The notes below the pieces were generated by a model that saw only the letters and a program-made list of their open reading frames with translations, did no database searches and was not told where the DNA came from. The position numbers and the translations under genes are program-made. From Candidatus Rhodoferax bjergmarkensis (GTDB lineage Bacteria > Pseudomonadota > Gammaproteobacteria > Burkholderiales > Burkholderiaceae_C), in contig JADJFX010000007.1 of the NCBI GenBank assembly GCA_016708345.1, forward strand, positions 124,001-188,000: a stretch of DNA of 64,000 nucleotides, given 5' to 3'. Positions within the stretch are counted from its first letter, which is position 1. Every line of letters starts with the position of its first letter. Positions 1-9,361 of this stretch are shown piece after piece.

Positions 1-987
1 GCGCCCTCTTTGCGAAGGCGGTCCATGGCAAAGGGCGGGCGGGCGCAGTAGCGCAGTAAGCGCTCCAGCGCAGCGCGGTCGTGTGCTTGGATGCACACAC
101 CGGCATCCACCGAGAAGCCGCTGTGCGTGTAGGCCAGCATGTCTTTGGCGTCACAACTCTCCAGCAGGCCCCGAGCGACGAAGGCGCGCAGGATGCGTTT
201 TTGCAGGGTGGTCTGCACTTGGGCAACGGCATCCGCATCGATGGCGCTGGCCGGGTGGAAGATGACGCTCGGCGCAGGGGCTGGAGGAACATCCGCGTCG
301 CCCTCGCCCGCCACCGCCTCAATCACCCCATCGACCACGCAGACGTGGAAATGCACATGCTGGTTCAGGCTGGAGCCGAATCGGTGGATAAAGGCGATGG
401 CCCCGATGTGCAGGGCGGCCTTGTCTACCTGTGCCGCACCGGGGCTGTGGGTCTGCAGGCTTTGCGCGATGACCCGCAGAAAAATACGCAGCACCATGCC
501 CAGCACTGCCCCCATCGCGCTGCATGAAGTAGCGCAGCCGCTTTGGCACCGACAGCACCCACTGGCGCACCGGCAGGCGGGGGAAGACGTGGTCCGTGAG
601 GTGTGCCGCCGTCTCCACCATACGCCGGGTGTTGCACGAGGGGCACACGCCACGGCCTTTGCAGGAAAAGGCCACAAAGTAGTCGTGGCCGCAGTCGTCA
701 CACCAGGCTCTGGCAAAGCCGTGGGCAAAGATGCCGCATTCCAGATATTTGCGAAAGGCTTGGCGGACATAGGGCTTTGGGGTGTGGTGGTCGCCCTGCC
801 CGTCGAACTGGCCTGCGCTGGCCAACTCAAACCAGGTCTCAAAGTGCTCGGCTATGGTTTGGTAGAGCAGGGTTCGCTCAGGGTGGTGCGGGTTGTAGAG
901 TTTGGATTTGCTGCCCGATTGGCCACCCGCTGGCCCACCCGCGTGCGGGTGTGAGCAGGCTTGCGCGGTACGGGCGGCGACAGGCAT
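1..987 (-). pseudogene. IS91-family transposase, copy 1 (partial, frameshifted)
   Basis: This is the 5' part of a zinc-finger IS91-type transposase read right to left. ATG is at 987, and CDDC and CPSC zinc-binding pairs are visible, as in the intact copies. Compared with copies 3 and 4, indels near 505-520 change the frame, so the frame carrying the HVHFH (HUH nuclease) motif is disconnected from the N-terminus. The 3' end lies outside the window. No full-length protein can be made from this copy as read. The frameshift could be real decay or a sequence error. Confidence 0.85.
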
Positions 988-1122
988 GGTGCAGCGCCAG
1001 AGCGAGCGTATTGGCTCGGGCTGGGTGCACCATGTTACTGTTTTTATATCCAGTTATATCCGCTTGGTATGGCTTGACAGGCCATCTGCAGACACTCATT
1101 CACTTCTGAATTGATAACTACC

Positions 1123-1143
1123 TGCGCACGCCAGGCGTGCGCA
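1123..1143. repeat. Dispersed palindrome at terIS side of IS91 copy 1
   Basis: TGCGCACGCC-A-GGCGTGCGCA is a perfect 10-bp inverted repeat with a one-base centre. It is followed by AAAGGCACTATTT and belongs to the dispersed family found elsewhere in this window. Confidence 0.8.
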
Positions 1144-1256
1144 AAGGCACTATTTCTATGCATAAACCCGGCGTCTTGCGCATGGATTGAGCGTCATGGC
1201 TCAAGCCTCACATCGACTCGCTGATGCCCTAATGCCTGTCCCGACAAGAGTTTCTT

Positions 1257-1408
1257 TCAGCCCCGCATCCACGTATGAAAACGCCCCAGCCAGGCCAGCA
1301 CTTTGTGGGGTGCATGGGCACGCTTCCATTCCCCGGCCGCATATTTGTTGGCTTCGGCCAAGGTCGGGTAGGTGTGGATGGTGCCCAGAATTTTGTTCAG
1401 CCCCAAGC
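1257..1408 (-). pseudogene. 3' tail fragment of DedA/disulfide-reductase gene (short)
   Basis: This is the last 50 or so codons of a flavoprotein disulfide reductase, ending ...GRFHTWMRG. It is almost identical to 18711-18863 of the intact gene, with one base difference near 1392. Homology stops abruptly at 1408. The sequence beyond (to about 1560) has an open frame reading roughly LLDPYTRSHTDPSGHAIAYD, which I do not recognise. The fragment sits on the upstream side of an IS91 transposase and was probably carried by it. Confidence 0.85.
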
Positions 1409-1653
1409 TCCAGGCTGCACCGACGCTCGCCGGGGCTACGGCGTAGCGGTCGCTGGTGCCGTTGCCCACTTGGTCGTAGGCAATGGCGTGGCCGCTGGGG
1501 TCGGTGTGACTGCGGGTGTACGGGTCCAGCAGTTGGTGCGAAACCGCTATCTGCTCAGAAGCGCATTACGCAGGTAGCACGTGGGCTGGAGGCTGGTTTT
1601 GTTTAAACTTATTGGGGCTGTGCAGGGTTAATTTGATCCTGGCCCCTTTTCTC

Positions 1654-2973
1654 CTACGGCGGGAATCCATCTTTGTTGTTAAGCGGCTTCTTTTGTTGCG
1701 CCACCCAAGCAATATATTGCGAGGCTAGGACCATTCCTTGGGTTGACTTGAGACCATTCATAATACTGACGGCGCGTTCTTGAAAGGACGGCGTGTGCCG
1801 TATTTCTTCCACACTGTCGAGCAGTTGTTTTTCGCTAAATGTTGCGATGTCTATGCGTTTACCGACTCCCAAATAGACGACGCGACTTGCATTATCGGCT
1901 TGCTCTCCTCCCACTGGCATGACAATAATTGGTTTTCCTGAAGCGAGAGCTTCATTTGTGCTGTTATTTCCGCCATGACTGATAAACAGGTCAATTCTGT
2001 TGAGCACACTGATTTGCGGGACGCTTTTATAGACGATTGCATTCTGGGATACCCTGTCCCGCTGTAACTTCTGATAAGCGCCGCCCGCACTGATGATGAC
2101 CTGGTAGTCTGATGTATCCAGCGCACGCATGATCTTTCGGAAAACCTCTGGCTTATTATTGAAAACCGTCCCGAGCGAAACATAAATTTTGAATTTATCT
2201 GACCGAAATGGGTCAAATGAGAATGCTTCTTCTGCACGCTTGCCAAAGCAAGGACCAATAAAAAACGTGGAATCCGTCAGGTTATTGCGCGGCGCTTCCA
2301 TATGTGCGCCACTGACAACCAGATTGAGCCACGGCGAATATGGACGCCGCAATATGTCCGGTTCAGTTGGCGTCAAACCAAGAGCCCGTCTTGCTGCATT
2401 CATGCGCTTGTCAATTCGGTTCAGTAGCTGGTTCTCCCGGCGAACATAGCCGTCGTCTGAGTTCGCGTAGTTATCCCCAATCGGCAAACCGCTCCCAAAA
2501 GGTGGAATTCCATCACCACGAAAGGGCAGACCACTATGATAGATCACGGCATAGGGAATCCCGGCAATTTCAGCCGCCAGGCTCGCAGCTGGAAAGGCAA
2601 AATCACTAACCAGAATGTCGGGCTTGTATCGTTCAACGAATCTCAGGACACATCGCGCGTAATGCTCTACCGCTAGAAAAAACATATTAAAGGCGTGGAT
2701 GGTCTCGCCATGCCCTGATTTAAATGGCAAGAGAAGGGAATTCCATATCACGGAAAGGTCGGGCGGCAGGCAATCAACATCAAGCCCGTTTCGCCTGATT
2801 CGATGGGGAACCTCAATGGCTGTATCAAATATCTGAATGCCTGTTCGTATCCCCTTGACATATGGCACCAAAAATCGGACAGAATGCCCATCGTCTTTCA
2901 TTTGAGACGCAATACTGAGAAGCGTGTTCACATGCCCCACGCTAGGTTGATTCAGGAAGATGATCTTGCTCAT
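1654..2973 (-). CDS. MGT/UGT-family (GT1) glycosyltransferase
   Basis: The 439-aa protein has the GT-B architecture of macrolide-type and UDP-glucuronosyl-type transferases. An N-terminal Rossmann half opens with a GHVNTLLSIA-type motif. The C-terminal nucleotide-sugar half carries the family signature around residues 330-360 (SHGG, then NEAL, P, and GGEQADNA). Such enzymes move a sugar from a nucleotide donor onto a small hydrophobic acceptor such as a macrolide, flavonoid or lipid; the acceptor cannot be told here. There is no signal peptide, so it is probably cytosolic. The ATG at 2973 is preceded by a GAGG ribosome site. Base composition is visibly less GC-rich than the neighbours, and it lies between two IS91 copies, so recent acquisition is likely. 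It may act in drug inactivation or natural-product decoration. Confidence 0.85.
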   Translation of the reverse strand: MSKIIFLNQPSVGHVNTLLSIASQMKDDGHSVRFLVPYVKGIRTGIQIFDTAIEVPHRIRRNGLDVDCLPPDLSVIWNSLLLPFKSGHGETIHAFNMFFLAVEHYARCVLRFVERYKPDILVSDFAFPAASLAAEIAGIPYAVIYHSGLPFRGDGIPPFGSGLPIGDNYANSDDGYVRRENQLLNRIDKRMNAARRALGLTPTEPDILRRPYSPWLNLVVSGAHMEAPRNNLTDSTFFIGPCFGKRAEEAFSFDPFRSDKFKIYVSLGTVFNNKPEVFRKIMRALDTSDYQVIISAGGAYQKLQRDRVSQNAIVYKSVPQISVLNRIDLFISHGGNNSTNEALASGKPIIVMPVGGEQADNASRVVYLGVGKRIDIATFSEKQLLDSVEEIRHTPSFQERAVSIMNGLKSTQGMVLASQYIAWVAQQKKPLNNKDGFPP

Positions 2974-3238
2974 TAATAACCCTCACAGATGATTTCTGGC
3001 GACGTTGCCCAAGGTTTGAGATCGGGGGATGCCAACTTGCTGGCTTGTTGAACCGCCCACTGCGAACAACGGATAGGAAATTCAACCGCATGAGGCCAAG
3101 TATGTCACGGGTTTGGGGCCACGAAACACGTCTGGCCCTGGCAATTTGAGCGCTCGCAGCCGCTCAACGACGAGGCCTTGGGTTGCAAGATGGATTTGGG
3201 GCTGGCGCGCACGCAGCTGCTCCCCGCAGCAGTCGAAA

Positions 3239-4909
3239 TCACTGCTGGGGTCCATCACCAATTGATGCGCTGATCCACCTCGTAGTCTGGGGCGGGTTGT
3301 GCCGCAATGTCCCAATCTGGCTCGACATCAGCACCCTCGCCCACCTGCGCGTCACAACCCTCCCACAGCGGTGGCCCACGTGCCGGGGCGATGTGTGGGG
3401 ATCGGACTCCACCCCAATGTGATTGAGAATTTGCAGGATATCGGCGCGGTGGGTGATGAACGCAATCAGGCGCATCTGCCCACCGCACATTGGGCACAGC
3501 AGCGGGAATACCTCGTAGACGCGTGCAATCAGCACCGCCCACAGGTAGTGGGCTGGACGCTTGGGCGGCACCGGCTTGGAAGGCTCGGTCTGGGTTGGGA
3601 GTGCGTTGCCTTGCTGCACAACCCCAAATGCGCCCACGCACGCACCCGTGCTGGCTGGCTCGGCCTGCGCAGTGACCGGTTGCGCAGGTAGCACCTGTGC
3701 CAGCGCTGTGACCGCACAGCGCAGTGGCGAATTCGGGGCCAGCACACCAAAGTAGCGGTGCCGGTGCGTGCGCGGCGGCGGCACCAAGGCCGCAATGCGG
3801 TCGATCAGCTCCAGCGGTGTGAGGTGCAGTTCGTCTGCCTTGGCACCGCGCTTGTCACTGGTGGGCTCGCTGCGCTGTTTGGCGCAGCGGTACACCAGGG
3901 CTGCGCCTTCTTTATGCAGCCGATCCATGGCAAAGGGTGGGCGCGCGCAGTAGCGCAGCAGCCGCTCCAGTGCCGCGCGGTCGTGGGCTTCGATGCACAC
4001 ACCCGCATCCACCGAGAAGCCGCTGTGCTGGTAGGCCAGCATGTCTTTGGCGTCACAGCTCTCCAGCAGCCCCCGGCCGACGAAGGCGCGCAGGATGCGT
4101 TTTTGCAGGGTGGTCTGCACTTGGGCCACGGCGGCCTGGTCAATAGCGGTGGCCGGGTGGTAAATGACACCCGGCGAAGATGCTTGCACCTGGGCAGCAG
4201 CCCCGCCCACGCCCGCCACCGCCTCAAACACCCCATCGACCACGCAGACGTGGAAATGCACATGCCCGTTCAGACTGGAGCCGAATCGGTGGATAAAGGC
4301 GATGGCGCCGATGTGCAGGGCCGCCTTGTCTACTTGTGCCACACCGGGGCTGTGGGTCTGCAGGGTTTGCGCGATGACCCGCAAGAAGATGCGCAGCACC
4401 ATGTTCAGTACCGCCCCGTCACGCTGCATGAAGTAGCGCAGGCGTTTGGGCACGGACAGCACCCATTGGCGCACCGGCAGACGCGGGAATACGTGATCGG
4501 TGAGGTGCGCGGCCGTCTCCACCATGCGCCGTGTGTTGCACGAGGGGCACACGCCCCGGCCTTTGCAGGAATAGGCCACAAAGTAGTCATGCCCGCAGTC
4601 ATCACAGCGGGCGCGGGCGAAGCCATGGGCAAATATGCCGCATTCCAGGTATTTGCGAAATGCTTGACGGACATAGGGCTTTGGGGTGTGGTGGTCGCCC
4701 TGGCCGTCGAACTGGCCGGAACTTGCCAACTCATGCCAGGTCTCGAAGTGTTCGGCAATGGTTTGGTACAGCAGGGTTCGCTCAGGGTGGCGCGGGTTGT
4801 AGAGCTTGGGCTTGGCGCCCGATTGGCCACCCGCTGACCCTCCCGCGTGCGGGGCCGGGTGGGCGTGCGGATGCAGTAGCGTTTGCGCGGAACGGGCAGC
4901 GACAAGCAT
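3239..4909 (-). CDS. IS91-family transposase, copy 2
   Basis: This 556-aa HUH-superfamily transposase is the most complete copy with an intact N-terminus. Zinc-binding pairs are at residues 102-105 (CDDC) and 121-124 (CPSC), and the metal-binding HUH motif HVHFH is at about 216-220. A conserved HRHRYFGVLAPN stretch lies in the C-terminal third. These enzymes nick oriIS and drive single-strand rolling-circle transposition. One G is missing near 3395-3400 relative to copy 3 (six Gs versus seven), so the last 50 or so residues are in a different frame and end ...IGDGPQQ instead of ...DQRINW. The catalytic part is unaffected. It could be active if the tail is dispensable or the missing base is an error. 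Confidence 0.9.
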   Translation of the reverse strand: MLVAARSAQTLLHPHAHPAPHAGGSAGGQSGAKPKLYNPRHPERTLLYQTIAEHFETWHELASSGQFDGQGDHHTPKPYVRQAFRKYLECGIFAHGFARARCDDCGHDYFVAYSCKGRGVCPSCNTRRMVETAAHLTDHVFPRLPVRQWVLSVPKRLRYFMQRDGAVLNMVLRIFLRVIAQTLQTHSPGVAQVDKAALHIGAIAFIHRFGSSLNGHVHFHVCVVDGVFEAVAGVGGAAAQVQASSPGVIYHPATAIDQAAVAQVQTTLQKRILRAFVGRGLLESCDAKDMLAYQHSGFSVDAGVCIEAHDRAALERLLRYCARPPFAMDRLHKEGAALVYRCAKQRSEPTSDKRGAKADELHLTPLELIDRIAALVPPPRTHRHRYFGVLAPNSPLRCAVTALAQVLPAQPVTAQAEPASTGACVGAFGVVQQGNALPTQTEPSKPVPPKRPAHYLWAVLIARVYEVFPLLCPMCGGQMRLIAFITHRADILQILNHIGVESDPHTSPRHVGHRCGRVVTRRWARVLMSSQIGTLRHNPPQTTRWISASIGDGPQQ

Positions 4910-5030
4910 GATGCGGTGCCAGAGCGAGCGTGTGTGCTCGGATTGGCTGCACCATAGTACTGTTGTTATATCCAGCTATATCAACCTGAATACCGTTTAC
5001 GGAGGTTCGTTCACTCCCTAATTGATAGCT

Positions 5031-5055
5031 GCCTCCGCACGCCAGACGTGCGCAA
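5031..5055. repeat. Dispersed palindrome between IS91 copy 2 and uvrA fragment
   Basis: This is an imperfect member of the dispersed family (TCCGCACGCCAGACGTGCGCA), preceded by AATTGATAGCTGC and followed by AAAGGCACTATTTTG. It lies directly downstream of the uvrA fragment and may serve as its terminator. Confidence 0.7.
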
Positions 5056-5083
5056 AGGCACTATTTTGTTCACAAACCCAGCG

Positions 5084-7573
5084 TCAACCCCGCCCCAGCA
5101 CCGCCGCCAATTCCCGACCGGTGTGCGTACCCAGCGCCACCAGCGCCTCGGGTGTGCCCGCCGCCACAATGCGCCCGCCACCCGTGCCGCCTTCCGGCCC
5201 CAGGTCGATGATCCAGTCGCTCTCGGCAATCACGTCCAGGTCGTGCTCGATGACGACCACGCTGTGCCCGGCGTTGACCAGGCGGTGCAGCACGTGGATG
5301 AACTTTTCCACATCGGCCATGTGCAGGCCCACGGTGGGTTCGTCCAGCACGTACAGGGTGTGCGGTACTTTTTGCCCGCGTTTGGTGATGTCGTCGCGCA
5401 CTTTGCTCAGCTCCGTCACCAGCTTGATGCGCTGCGCCTCGCCACCGCTGAGGGTGGGTGACGGCTGGCCCAGCGTGAGGTAGCCCAGGCCCACGTCTTT
5501 GAGCAGTTGCAGCGGGTGGGCAATGGATGGCATGGCGGCGAAGAAGTCGACCGCTTCGTCCACCTCCATTTGCAACACATCGCCAATGTTTTTGCCGCGC
5601 CAAGTCACCGCCTGCGTCTCGGGGTTAAAGCGGGCTCCTTTGCAGGTTTCGCACAAGACCTTTACATCCGGCAAAAAGCTCATGCCAATGGTGCGTATGC
5701 CCTGCCCTTCGCAGCCGGGGCAACGACCCTCGCCGGTGTTGAAGCTGAAGCGGTTGGCGGCGTATCCGCGCGCCTTGGCTTCCAGGGTGTCGGCAAAGAG
5801 TTTGCGGATTGTGTCCCAGAAGCCGATGTAGGTGGCGGGGCAACTGCGTGGGGTTTTGCCAATGGGGGTTTGGTCGACTTCCAACACGCGGTCTACGGAC
5901 TCGAACCCGCTCACGCCCTGGCAACCTACCCAAGGCGGATGCTCGCCTTTTGATAGCTGCTCTCGCCCGTCCCTTGTGCTCTGCAGGCTTACTACGGCCT
6001 GAACATTGGCCAACAACACATCACGCGCCAAAGTCGACTTGCCGGAGCCGGAAACGCCGGTGATGGCGACCAGGCGTTTTAACGGGACGTGGGCGGTGAC
6101 GGCTTGTAGGTTGTGCAGGGTGGCGTTGTGGACGGTTAGCCAGTTGATGGGGGCGTAGCTGGGCTCCGCGGCTACGGGGCCCGCAGCGGGTGCGCCTGGG
6201 GCGGGGGCCTCATGCGCTTGCTGCGCAATCGCAAAATCGGCACCCACCCCAGGCGCACCCGCTGCTGCCACGGTAGATCTTTCCATGGAGCGGTTGGCCA
6301 GTTCGGCGTAGGTGGCGGCAACGCGGTTGCGCTCTACAAACTCCGCGTTGACCGCTGCGCTGGCAGCTGCATTGGCGGCCGCAACCGCCGCAGCCTTTGC
6401 TGCCTTGCCTTTGGGCTTCTGACCCGCATCGCGCCCGCCCGGTCCGGCGGTCGGAGTCGGTGCGCCGGGGACCGATTTTGCAGTCGCGTAGCGAATGCAT
6501 GAGGCCCCCGGCGTGCCGGCTCCGGCCGTAGCGAGTGCTACAACGCCCCCCGCAGCAACCACCGCATCCAGCGACAAAGACTCCGCATAAGAAACCGTAA
6601 ACCGCCGCAGCGCCAACGGATGCCGCATCGCATGCAACAAATACCGCCCGGTCTGCGACTCCGCCGCGTTCTGCACATCGGCCACCGAACCCTGCGCCAC
6701 CAGCCGCCCACCACGCTTGCCCGCACTGGGCCCAATGTCGATGATGTGGTCGGCATGGCGAATGGTGTCCTCGTCGTGCTCTACCACCAGCAACGTGTTG
6801 CCCAAGTCGCTCAAACGGCGCAAAGCACCCAGCAGAATTTTGTTGTCCCGCGCGTGCAGCCCAATGGTGGGCTCGTCCAGCACGTAACACACCCCCTGCA
6901 AATTACTACCCAACTGCGCCGCCAGCCGAATGCGCTGTGCCTCGCCGCCGGACAGCGTGGGTGCTCCCCGGTCCAGCGTGAGGTAGCCCAGGCCCACTTC
7001 TTCCAGAAACTGCAAGCGGCTCTGAATCTCGGGCAACAGGTCGCGCGCAATGTCGGCCTCGCGGCCCGTCATGCCCCCTTCCACCAGCAGGCCCTGCACC
7101 CACTCGCGCACATCGCCCACGCTCAGGCGCGCGATGTCGGTGATGGAAACGCCTGAGGTATGCATAGCAAACCGCACGGCGCGCGCGGTGGCATTCAGGC
7201 GCGTGCCGTGGCAGGTGGGGCAGGTGGCGTCATGCAGGTCTTCCACATCGGCCTCGGCAAAGGTCTGCTCGCGGCCTTGTGTGTCGTCGTCCTTCACGGA
7301 GTCATCGAACACCTTGCGCTGCTCTTTGGTCAGCGCCACACCAGTGCCCACGCAGTCCGGGCACCAGCCGTGTTTGCTGTTGTAGCTAAACAGGCGCGGG
7401 TCCAGCTCGGCGTAAGACGTGGCGCACACCGGGCAGGCGCGTTGGGTGGAAAACACCTGCACCGTGCCAATCCCCGCGGTGGGTGTGCCCGCCGCCATGG
7501 CCTCGCGCAGGCCGTGCATGGCGCTCATCACCTGCACCACGCCTTTGGCGTGCGCACGTCCGTCCTCAAAGAC
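5084..7573 (-). pseudogene. uvrA: uvrA (excinuclease subunit A), 5'-truncated
   Basis: About 830 residues of a UvrA-type DNA-damage recognition ATPase remain. In order they hold a CPVC/CPDC zinc module, an ABC signature LSGGEAQRIRLA, Walker B YVLDEPTIGLH, and a long alanine-rich linker. The second ATP-binding half follows, with P-loop GVSGSGKST, a CPGC/CETC zinc module, LSGGEAQRIKLV and LYVLDEPTVGLH. Everything before about VFEDGRAHAKG is missing, including the Walker A of the first ATPase half and the UvrB-contacting region. At 7573 the sequence joins an unrelated gene. The open frame runs 37 codons further right, but only as a shadow of that gene. An ATPase lacking one P-loop should not support repair, so another uvrA is expected elsewhere. 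The stop lies next to IS91 copy 2. Confidence 0.85.
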
Positions 7574-9248
7574 GCGGCAGACGCGCCAGATCCGCCCTGA
7601 AATACTTGCGCTGCGCCACCTGCAGAGCAGCCAGTTGCGACTCCAGCTTGCGCCGCAGTTCGGCGGCCTCCTTCGCCCTGTCATGCAGCACCAGTTGCCA
7701 CAGATGCTCCAGCATCGCCGCGCAGCGCTGTATGGGCGAGATCGTCGGATCGCCCGCGTCTTCGCTCACGGCATCCAGCATGCGACCCGTGAGCGCAAAC
7801 CAGTCGGGCAACGAGGGCGGCAGCAGCAACTCGCACAAGGCGTGCAGCTCGCGCACCGCCGGATCGCTGGCATCGCCCTCGTCATGCGCGAGTTCAGCGC
7901 GCAGATCCGCAAGACTCCAGATCCGCGAACGCCAATCGATCGGTGACTCGGACTGCGTTGTGACCTGCCCATCGCCAACATCGCCCGCATCATCCGCGCC
8001 GACCACCGCACCCCGCGCGATGCGGCAGATGTAGATGATGTTCCAGTACGAACCCGAACCCAACCCATGCCGCCGCGCGAGCGCCTCGCCCGTGAGAATC
8101 CAGCGCACGGCCAGCCTTCTGCCCGCACCCGCCCCCACACGCTGCTGCAAGGCAGGCGCGAGCAGCCACAGCGAATAGCCCAGATTGGACGCCACCGCCT
8201 CCATGAGCGTGAGCGAGTCGGTCTCCACCGCACACACCAGCGCCAGTTGCATGTCGCGCAGCACCTGCACCGCGTCCTGCTCGGGCTGCTCGGGCTGCTC
8301 GTGCGATGTGCCCAAAAGCAAGGCCCGCCGCGCCAATGCACGCAGGTTGAAATACTCGGCCGCCAGACGCGAACTCAGCCGCAGCGCTGCCGCGTCTCCC
8401 TCGAAGCGATCGCTCATCTGCTCCAGCCGCATCAGCGCCGCTGCGCTGCGGTTGTCCTGATGGTCGCACCACGCAAGTCCGATTTCGGACATCGCATCGA
8501 GCACCGGCAGACGCTGAAAGGAATCATCATCGCCACGCTTCAGCGCAGCAGACCGGCAGCGCCGACGCAGCTCCTTGTAGAGCGCCCGCGCCTCATTGCC
8601 CTTTCTCGCCAGACGCGCATAACGGGCCTGCAGATTCAAGGCCCACAGCGGCGATGCGTCACCGCTCGAGTCCGGCACATCGCGATGGTGCACACGCGAA
8701 AATCCATCCATCACCTCGGGCAGGGACAGCCGCCCTTCTTCCGCCGACTGGCGCAGAACGAAGACGCGCATCCACCGCTCAAGCTGCGCTTCAAGCTGTT
8801 TTTCCAGTCCTTCGCCCACCGTGCTTTCAGCAGCGCTTTGCGCCATCCCCGACATGCGCGCCAGCAGACCTTTCTGCACCGCAGGCGTGATCCGTTTTCC
8901 ACTCACGCAGAACGTCAGTCGCTCCAGCTCCCCTCGCGCAAGCCAGAACGGGCCATGCACGCGTCCGCGCACCGACAGCGCAGACGCATCCGCGCGCGCA
9001 TTGCGTCCCCAGCCGACCGTGATTCCCGCCTGCGCAAACTGCTTGAACGCACGACTGAGCGCCATCGGGAAAGCCGTTCCGGTCTGCCCCGCAAAGTGCA
9101 GGCTGTAGACCGGAACCGTCGACTGCCCCGCACGTCTGGCAACGGCCAGCGCCAGCAGAAGCAGCACCGCAAAGCGTGATGCAGCCACATCGCCCAAGGT
9201 CCACGGAGCTTCAAGCGCGATCTGAATAGCTGGTTTTTTCGTGGGCAT
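7566..9248 (-). CDS. Unidentified 560-aa protein next to beta-lactamase
   Basis: I do not recognise this protein. It is rich in Ala, Arg and Leu and mostly helical in character, with several stretches resembling TPR-like helical pairs from about residue 200 on. A short hydrophobic stretch near residues 25-37 (FAVLLLLALAVA) is followed by arginines. There is no P-loop or clear DNA-binding motif. It is transcribed divergently from the beta-lactamase gene across a 113-bp gap, which could mean a shared control region. Its last 12 codons overlap, in another frame, the point where uvrA homology begins, so the natural C-terminus may have been lost at the junction. A real gene is likely from its length and codon pattern. 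Confidence 0.6.
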   Translation of the reverse strand: MPTKKPAIQIALEAPWTLGDVAASRFAVLLLLALAVARRAGQSTVPVYSLHFAGQTGTAFPMALSRAFKQFAQAGITVGWGRNARADASALSVRGRVHGPFWLARGELERLTFCVSGKRITPAVQKGLLARMSGMAQSAAESTVGEGLEKQLEAQLERWMRVFVLRQSAEEGRLSLPEVMDGFSRVHHRDVPDSSGDASPLWALNLQARYARLARKGNEARALYKELRRRCRSAALKRGDDDSFQRLPVLDAMSEIGLAWCDHQDNRSAAALMRLEQMSDRFEGDAAALRLSSRLAAEYFNLRALARRALLLGTSHEQPEQPEQDAVQVLRDMQLALVCAVETDSLTLMEAVASNLGYSLWLLAPALQQRVGAGAGRRLAVRWILTGEALARRHGLGSGSYWNIIYICRIARGAVVGADDAGDVGDGQVTTQSESPIDWRSRIWSLADLRAELAHDEGDASDPAVRELHALCELLLPPSLPDWFALTGRMLDAVSEDAGDPTISPIQRCAAMLEHLWQLVLHDRAKEAAELRRKLESQLAALQVAQRKYFRADLARLPRL

Positions 9249-9361
9249 CGGTGCTTGTTATGAAAGTTATGAACTCGCATTTTACGAACGAGAACGCCAA
9301 GGGCATGCTTGCGGCCATTGTCATCAGCACATTCATTTTTCACCCACGAAAGCCGCACACC

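Larger units (their letters stand above)
1..1143 (-). mobile_element. IS91-family element, copy 1, cut by window edge
   Basis: This stretch is near-identical to 17450-18597 (copy 4). The near-identity continues to about 1408, past the palindrome at 1123-1143, into the 3' end of the neighbouring oxidoreductase gene. The oriIS side lies left of the window. The right boundary is given at the end of the palindrome, but the true terIS boundary is not determined. The element is in the same orientation as the other three copies. Confidence 0.85.
3071..5056 (-). mobile_element. IS91-family element, copy 2
   Basis: The left (oriIS) end begins GGATAGGAAATTCAACCGC, shared exactly with copy 3 (10720) and nearly with copy 4 (16621). 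The right end lies near a dispersed palindrome at about 5031-5055, immediately before the stop codon of the uvrA fragment. The element is about 2.0 kb with one transposase gene. No target duplication is expected for this rolling-circle family and none is seen. The right boundary is approximate. Confidence 0.85.

Noticed and set aside
3758..4837. Plus-strand ORF of 359 codons opposite IS91 transposase copy 2
   Set aside because: Same situation: the minus-strand transposase has zinc and HUH motifs, and the plus-strand frame recurs only because the IS copies are repeated.
5940..5990. Dispersed palindrome inside the uvrA fragment (GATAGCTGCTCTCGCCCGTCCC)
   Set aside because: Only the first dozen bases resemble the family, there is no second arm, and the encoded residues fit the normal UvrA sequence.
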